Source: Struthidea cinerea (taxonomy: Eukaryota > Chordata > Aves > Passeriformes > Corcoracidae). Taken from it: a stretch of 64,000 bases of DNA. A model generated the notes under the pieces. That model searched no databases and was not told the origin of the DNA. It saw only the letters and a program-made list of their open reading frames with translations. A program made the position numbers and the translations under genes. Shown piece by piece: positions 60,101 through 64,000 of this stretch; the stretch's first letter is position 1, and each line of letters opens with the position of its first letter. The DNA lies in contig VZTI01001766.1 of assembly GCA_013397865.1 (NCBI GenBank), positions 1,863,888-1,927,887 on the forward strand, written 5' to 3'.

Positions 60101-62827
60101 TTTCTGCATTTTTTCCAGTAATAACACACAGGCAGCATGAAAATTAGTCTAAATAAAAACTGATTTTGCCATTTTTATGCCTCCCCCCCCCCTTTGCCCC
60201 CCCAATCTGGTTTTTGAAAGAAAAACAAAGAGAAAGTAGCTTTGGTATTTACAGTACACTTGGAAAAAATTCTTTCTGGAATTGAATACACTGAAAGAGA
60301 TCTACTGGCATCTTGCAGAGACTAGTTAAAAATCAGTATATAATAGAAAGAGATTGCAGACGAGCAGAAAGGATGGAAGGTTTTCTGTATTAATGTGATA
60401 AAATAATAGCTAAATATACTTACACTTCTGTGGTGCCTGTTACCAAATGTTTATGGCACAACAAACAGTACAACAGCTCTCATGTTAGTTCTATGAGGAA
60501 AGAGGATTACACTACTCCATTACAAAGAGTAAGGGGAAAAAAAATAACCATTACATGGAAGAGAGCTTTAGCTGGACTGCCAAGGAATGAAGTCCACGTG
60601 GAAAATCTATCCTCAGTTCAAACCAGTGGCAAGTCTACCAGCTTGGGACCTGCACACCCAGGTTTACATCATGCTCTGACAGGAGGGAGAGAAGAGCCTC
60701 ATTTTAGTGCCTGATCTTCACAGGAAACATCCAATTAGAAAGTTTTTTTAATTCATGGGTTGGATCAGATGCAGAGAAAGAAAATCTAGGTACCTACCAT
60801 CAATTATTATTTTTGTGCCTCCGACATTTATGGATTCAATCTGATCTTTCTTTTGAAGCTAGAAATAAAGTTTGCACAAGATTTAATTAATCAAACAAGT
60901 CACATTCACAATATGATGGTTACAATTGCCAGATCTAGAATAACTGAGGCCTTTTTGTGATATTTGTTACACTTCTGTCTGTCTGACATACAGTGATTTC
61001 TGGCAGTTCTCGTGTTTATTGTCTTGTTCAGTGTATGAGTAAAGAAAGTTGAAAAATTAAAGATAAAATGCATCTAAAGGGAAGTAGCAATGCTTCAATA
61101 TTTAGTCACACCCCAGATAATCCATGATATTGAAACAAGAATTACAGGCAGGGTTATGCTCCCTGAAAGCTTTCACAAGTTCTTGTTCCAGTGGCAATCT
61201 GTCCTGTTCCTAGAAATAAATTAGTAGGTTCATGACTTTTTTATAACATCCTCTGTGAATATCACTGTTATTCAGCATAACATATTGATTGAGGTCTGTT
61301 TCCTCATGACTGAATGCAAGAAGAAAATGCATCTGTATTAGTTTTAGAGCAATGCTGTCACTCTTCTTCAGATCAGAGAAAAAGACTGTACCTTCTTATC
61401 CAAGATCTTCAAACTGTGATCTCATTTTTCTAGAATATTTTGTAGGACATTACTTTCACACTTTGACTTTATTATTTAAGGAATACCTCCCTTGTTGCCT
61501 GTATGGATGACTTGACCTTTATAACAACTTCTGTCTGACATAAATACCGTAACATTACATTCTTTGTTACATGCAGACAATTTTTTTTTCTTTCTCAAAG
61601 AAAACTTTAGGAGAATGGTACTTGCTTGTTCCAATCCTGACATTCCACATGCAGCTACATGGAAAACACAGTCAACCCCTTCACATGCTTTGAACACTGC
61701 TTCATAATCCCTCACATCACCCTGTAAAATGAGAAAAGAATGGAGTTTTGACAGGCAGAGCTCCTTACATTCTCTCTAGAACTATATTAACTATGGCTAG
61801 TAAGGAAAATCTAAAGATATTCTGGTCTATCTTTCACAGTACTTAACAACAATTAAATAAAGCATTATGAACAGGCTGAAAAATCAATGACTAAGAATTT
61901 TGCCAGTATTTTGTTGCAAAACAAAGATGACTCTTGTTGGCTTTGATTACAATGCGTATTTTCACACTTAGTCCTGCAGCCTCCAGGCTCGCAAAACTGG
62001 TTTGACTTGAATGGGAGCAGCTAGGGCTGGAGGGCTGGAGAATCCAGCCCCAGGGACAATAAATCACAGCAGGAAGGGTTCAGCTGTTTGCCTTGGAATC
62101 ACCAAATAAGAGAACCCTGTTTCTGTTGGCACCTTGAGACCTGATCTGTGCTGCCTTCACAAATGTCTCGTTTTAAGGTTTATTCTTGGTGCACTGTATG
62201 ATAACTTTAATTACAGTTTTATACAAGAGTAAAAAACCCAGTACACTCTATATGGATTTAATACTTTATTTAGTGTACATTAGTGTATTACAATCACATT
62301 TATGAAATTCCATATATCCCTGAATACACCTGTATCCAGTATTAAATGCTATGGTGGGGTTAGAATATTATTTTGCATTTTTGTATACCCGGTAACACTA
62401 CATTAACAGTACTCCCCATACATACAATTATCAATAAAAATATTTTACCTTTCTTTTCAGAATTCAGATATTTCCAAATATTAGATATGATATTATTTCC
62501 TGTTGTGAACTTGCCCTGAAAGGCTTTTCAGTGAATGTTTTAATCAGAGGTCCTTAAGAGGAAGCCTTGATAGTGAGCATTAGACATGTAACATACCTTG
62601 AAAAAATCCGCTCCACTTGGAATTTCCCATTTAGGTTTCCGTACATCAAACAGCACAACAGCAACTCCTGAGCTAACAAGGGCACATCCCAGATTGTATC
62701 CCAGGTAGCCCCCACCTCCTGTCACCATCGTCCTGGTGCTCCTGGCAGCCAGCGGCCCAGCAGGCTCGGTCACTTGGCTCTCACAGGGCTGACCGCTGTG
62801 GAGCTCTTCCGTGGATCCCTCTGGCAT
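53914..62827 (-). CDS. SDR42E2: SDR42E2-like short-chain dehydrogenase, copy B (11 coding exons, 403 aa)
   Basis: Second family 42E extended SDR, upstream of copy A on the same strand. Exon structure is the same, and exons 2 and 4-10 have exactly the same lengths. Residues 36-43 are TGGGGYLG and Asp61 ends beta-2. RLIYTSTVNVVFGG contains the probable catalytic Thr144. Tyr174 and Lys178 form YSRTK. LRPPGIYGPEEQRHLPR is kept. A hydrophobic C-terminal segment at about 384-403 ends at the stop codon. Compared with copy A it has a different N-terminus, one extra residue from exon 3, and a shorter tail. The intron after exon 2 has a GC donor. The start is the first ATG after an AG acceptor. Substrate unknown. 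Which copy is the direct SDR42E2 ortholog cannot be decided here. Confidence 0.92.
54321..54394 (-). CDS. SDR42E2: SDR42E2 copy B exon 10 (residues 312-336)
   Basis: Encodes TVMEYLHLILKPVFSFTPFL and TRNE. Acceptor TTCACAG, donor GTAAAT. Confidence 0.94.
54719..54782 (-). CDS. SDR42E2: SDR42E2 copy B exon 9 (residues 291-311)
   Basis: Encodes FEKLGYRKPWIHIPVLLAHI. Donor GTAAAA leaves one base of an Ala codon. Confidence 0.93.
55594..55659 (-). CDS. SDR42E2: SDR42E2 copy B exon 8 (residues 269-290)
   Basis: Encodes SGQAYYIHDGENVIFSEWIV. Acceptor TACCAG, donor GTACGT. Confidence 0.94.
56711..56848 (-). CDS. SDR42E2: SDR42E2 copy B exon 7 (residues 223-268)
   Basis: Encodes FKFGNHKVQMNWVHIGNLVQ and AHLLAAEAL. 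By eye 29 of 46 residues match copy A. Confidence 0.95.
57369..57451 (-). CDS. SDR42E2: SDR42E2 copy B exon 6 (residues 195-222)
   Basis: Encodes GGDKLHTCVLRPPGIYGPEE and QRHLPRVA. Acceptor CTCCAAG, donor GTATGT. GC content is higher than in its neighbours. Confidence 0.95.
58474..58549 (-). CDS. SDR42E2: SDR42E2 copy B exon 5 (residues 170-194)
   Basis: Carries catalytic Tyr174 and Lys178 in NHYSRTKAIADQ. Acceptor CTGTAG; donor GTACCT leaves one base of a Gly codon. Confidence 0.95.
58909..59027 (-). CDS. SDR42E2: SDR42E2 copy B exon 4 (residues 130-169)
   Basis: Encodes CKQRNIPRLIYTSTVNVVFG and GDEESVPYFPLEK. Acceptor ATTGTAG, donor GTACTT. Confidence 0.95.
59028..60797 (-). other. SDR42E2 copy B intron between exons 3 and 4
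   Basis: About 1.8 kb with no exon recognised. It contains a C-rich tract (60183-60203). Confidence 0.7.
60183..60203. repeat. C-rich tract (C10 then C7)
   Basis: Ten C, four other bases, then seven C on the plus strand. On the transcribed (minus) strand it is G-rich. Confidence 0.9.
60798..60858 (-). CDS. SDR42E2: SDR42E2 copy B exon 3 (residues 110-129)
   Basis: Encodes LQKKDQIESINVGGTKIIID, three bases longer than in copy A. Donor GTAGGT leaves one base of a Val codon. Confidence 0.92.
61626..61721 (-). CDS. SDR42E2: SDR42E2 copy B exon 2 (residues 78-109)
   Basis: Encodes GDVRDYEAVFKACEGVDC and VFHVAACGMSGLEQ. The donor is GCAAGT, a non-canonical GC donor in otherwise ideal context; the frame runs on for some codons past it. 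Confidence 0.92.
62597..62827 (-). CDS. SDR42E2: SDR42E2 copy B coding exon 1 (residues 1-77)
   Basis: Begins MPEGSTEELHSGQPCESQVT and continues to the Rossmann motif MVTGGGGYLGYNLGCAL. The acceptor CTGTTGCAG lies five bases before the ATG, so a 5' UTR exon must exist further right. Donor GTATGT. Confidence 0.9.
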
Positions 62828-62832
62828 CACCA

Positions 62833-64000
62833 CTGCAACAGAGAAGAGCTCTTGAAAATTCCTGCATAATGCTCTGAGATCTGGGTAGTTTCAATGACTT
62901 TCACATTACAATGCTCCTATACTGGTTTTATTATCTTAATACGTTTAAAATGTATAAATTCATAATTTTGCTGATGGGCTATGTATAATGTGTAATGAGT
63001 CTGAATACTTTTATATTCCAAAAGATTTAGTCTTTTCCTCATATCACTAAATTTCATATTATATAGAAATTAAGAGAAATTACAGAATTTTAGAGCCATT
63101 ATAATTACCTAACCTTAACAGCTATGATTGCATTTTTGAATGCTTGGTTTAATCAAACATTTTATCCTTGAAAACTCATTAACTTCTGATATATTAATGC
63201 GAAATAGAAGTTATCCTACTAGTCAGGAAAATAAACCAAGATATTAGATAAGGAATATAAGGAAGGATTCATTCTACTTTTAAAATTCACTTTATTTCAC
63301 ATTTGGGTCTTCAGCAATGATAAAAATTTGTTACCATTTTAAGCTTTTCTGGTTATACATTAAATATATTTAGTTTTCTGGCCAGTTCTCACTAACTTTT
63401 GACTATATTATTCTCAATAGAGCATTCATAGACAGCTGAACTGACAAGGGGCAGAAGAGATAAGCCATCTGTCCTGTGGGTTCACCTACTTGGGAAAACG
63501 GATTAGAATATCATTCTAGGATAACAACTCCATGGGAGTTACCCATCTGTACACCTTGTTCTGTATTGCAAATTAGTTTATTCTACATTAATCACTTCTG
63601 TTTAGAAATTCACTTATATGCTGTACCTAAAATGACTGGTATTCCAGACCACAGTGTTGTCCAAGAAATGAGTCCATTTAATTCTCCCACACGGAGAGCC
63701 CCTGTTGTCCTAATTCCATGCTTGGCCTTTGCACATTAGGATCTAGGCTCTTATACCCCCAAACAGAAACCCAGAAGAAATGAATCTGAAATCAGTCACT
63801 GTGAAGTGGGAGCCAGCTGGGTGCCTGTAGGCTCGTACAGGAATATGGACCCAATCTCTGCAGATTATTTTGGTTTTCTCATAGCTGGAGAGGTCCTCAG
63901 ATGAGAGGAACCTCACAGTGAAGTACAGCTCGCTCTCAGCCATTGCCACCAGGCTTCAGCAGAGCTCAGGCAGAAACTGGGCATGGCTGGTAGCTGGCAG
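62833..64000. other. Right edge of window, upstream of SDR42E2 copy B
   Basis: AT-rich DNA with a minus-strand ORF of 68 codons near the edge (63743-63949) that I could not assign. A 5' UTR exon of copy B is expected here or beyond. Confidence 0.5.

Noticed and set aside
62825..62833. In-frame GTG codons upstream of the copy B ATG as start
   Set aside because: The first ATG with an adjacent 5' acceptor gives a normal start; GTG initiation is not needed.

Overview
This is vertebrate nuclear DNA, almost certainly from a bird. The evidence is large introns, several CR1 LINE 3' tails of avian type, CpG islands at gene starts, and a gene order that matches the human 16p12.2 neighbourhood (SDR42E2, EEF2K, POLR3E). 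All recognised protein genes are read on the minus strand, so gene order runs from right to left. Nothing bacterial or viral is evident.

Layout, left to right. At 1-5.3 kb lies the 5' part of POLR3E, an RNA polymerase III subunit: two short coding exons (residues 1-12 and 13-29), a large first intron, and a CpG-island promoter interrupted by a 622-base assembly gap. A minus-strand tRNA-Leu(AAG) with a T-run terminator sits at the edge of this island. At 5.5-7.8 kb is a spacer holding one CR1 fragment. At 7.8-34.5 kb is the whole coding part of EEF2K: 17 coding exons, 719 residues, all joining in frame with GT-AG introns. It has a 3' UTR of about 2.9 kb and a CpG-island first exon near 34.3-34.8 kb. 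At 34.8-40.3 kb is a spacer with a CR1 copy, a GC-rich island and a plus-strand tRNA-Leu(TAG).

At 40.3-50.3 kb and 53.9-62.8 kb are two complete SDR42E2-type genes in head-to-tail tandem, called copy A and copy B here. Each has 11 coding exons (413 and 403 residues). Exons 2 and 4-10 have identical lengths in the two copies. The proteins differ by roughly a third in the one exon I compared by eye, so the duplication is old. Both keep the extended-SDR cofactor motif, the Tyr-x-x-x-Lys pair and a C-terminal membrane segment. Copy B has one GC-AG intron. The last 1.1 kb holds an unassigned ORF near the edge.

The genes are not an operon. POLR3E makes a subunit of the polymerase that transcribes the two tRNA-Leu genes beside it. 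EEF2K controls translation elongation. The SDR42E2 proteins are predicted membrane-bound NAD(P)-dependent oxidoreductases of the 3-beta-HSD-like class with unknown substrates. Exon borders were read directly from the sequence by joining frames and splice sites; UTR ends and promoters are less certain.
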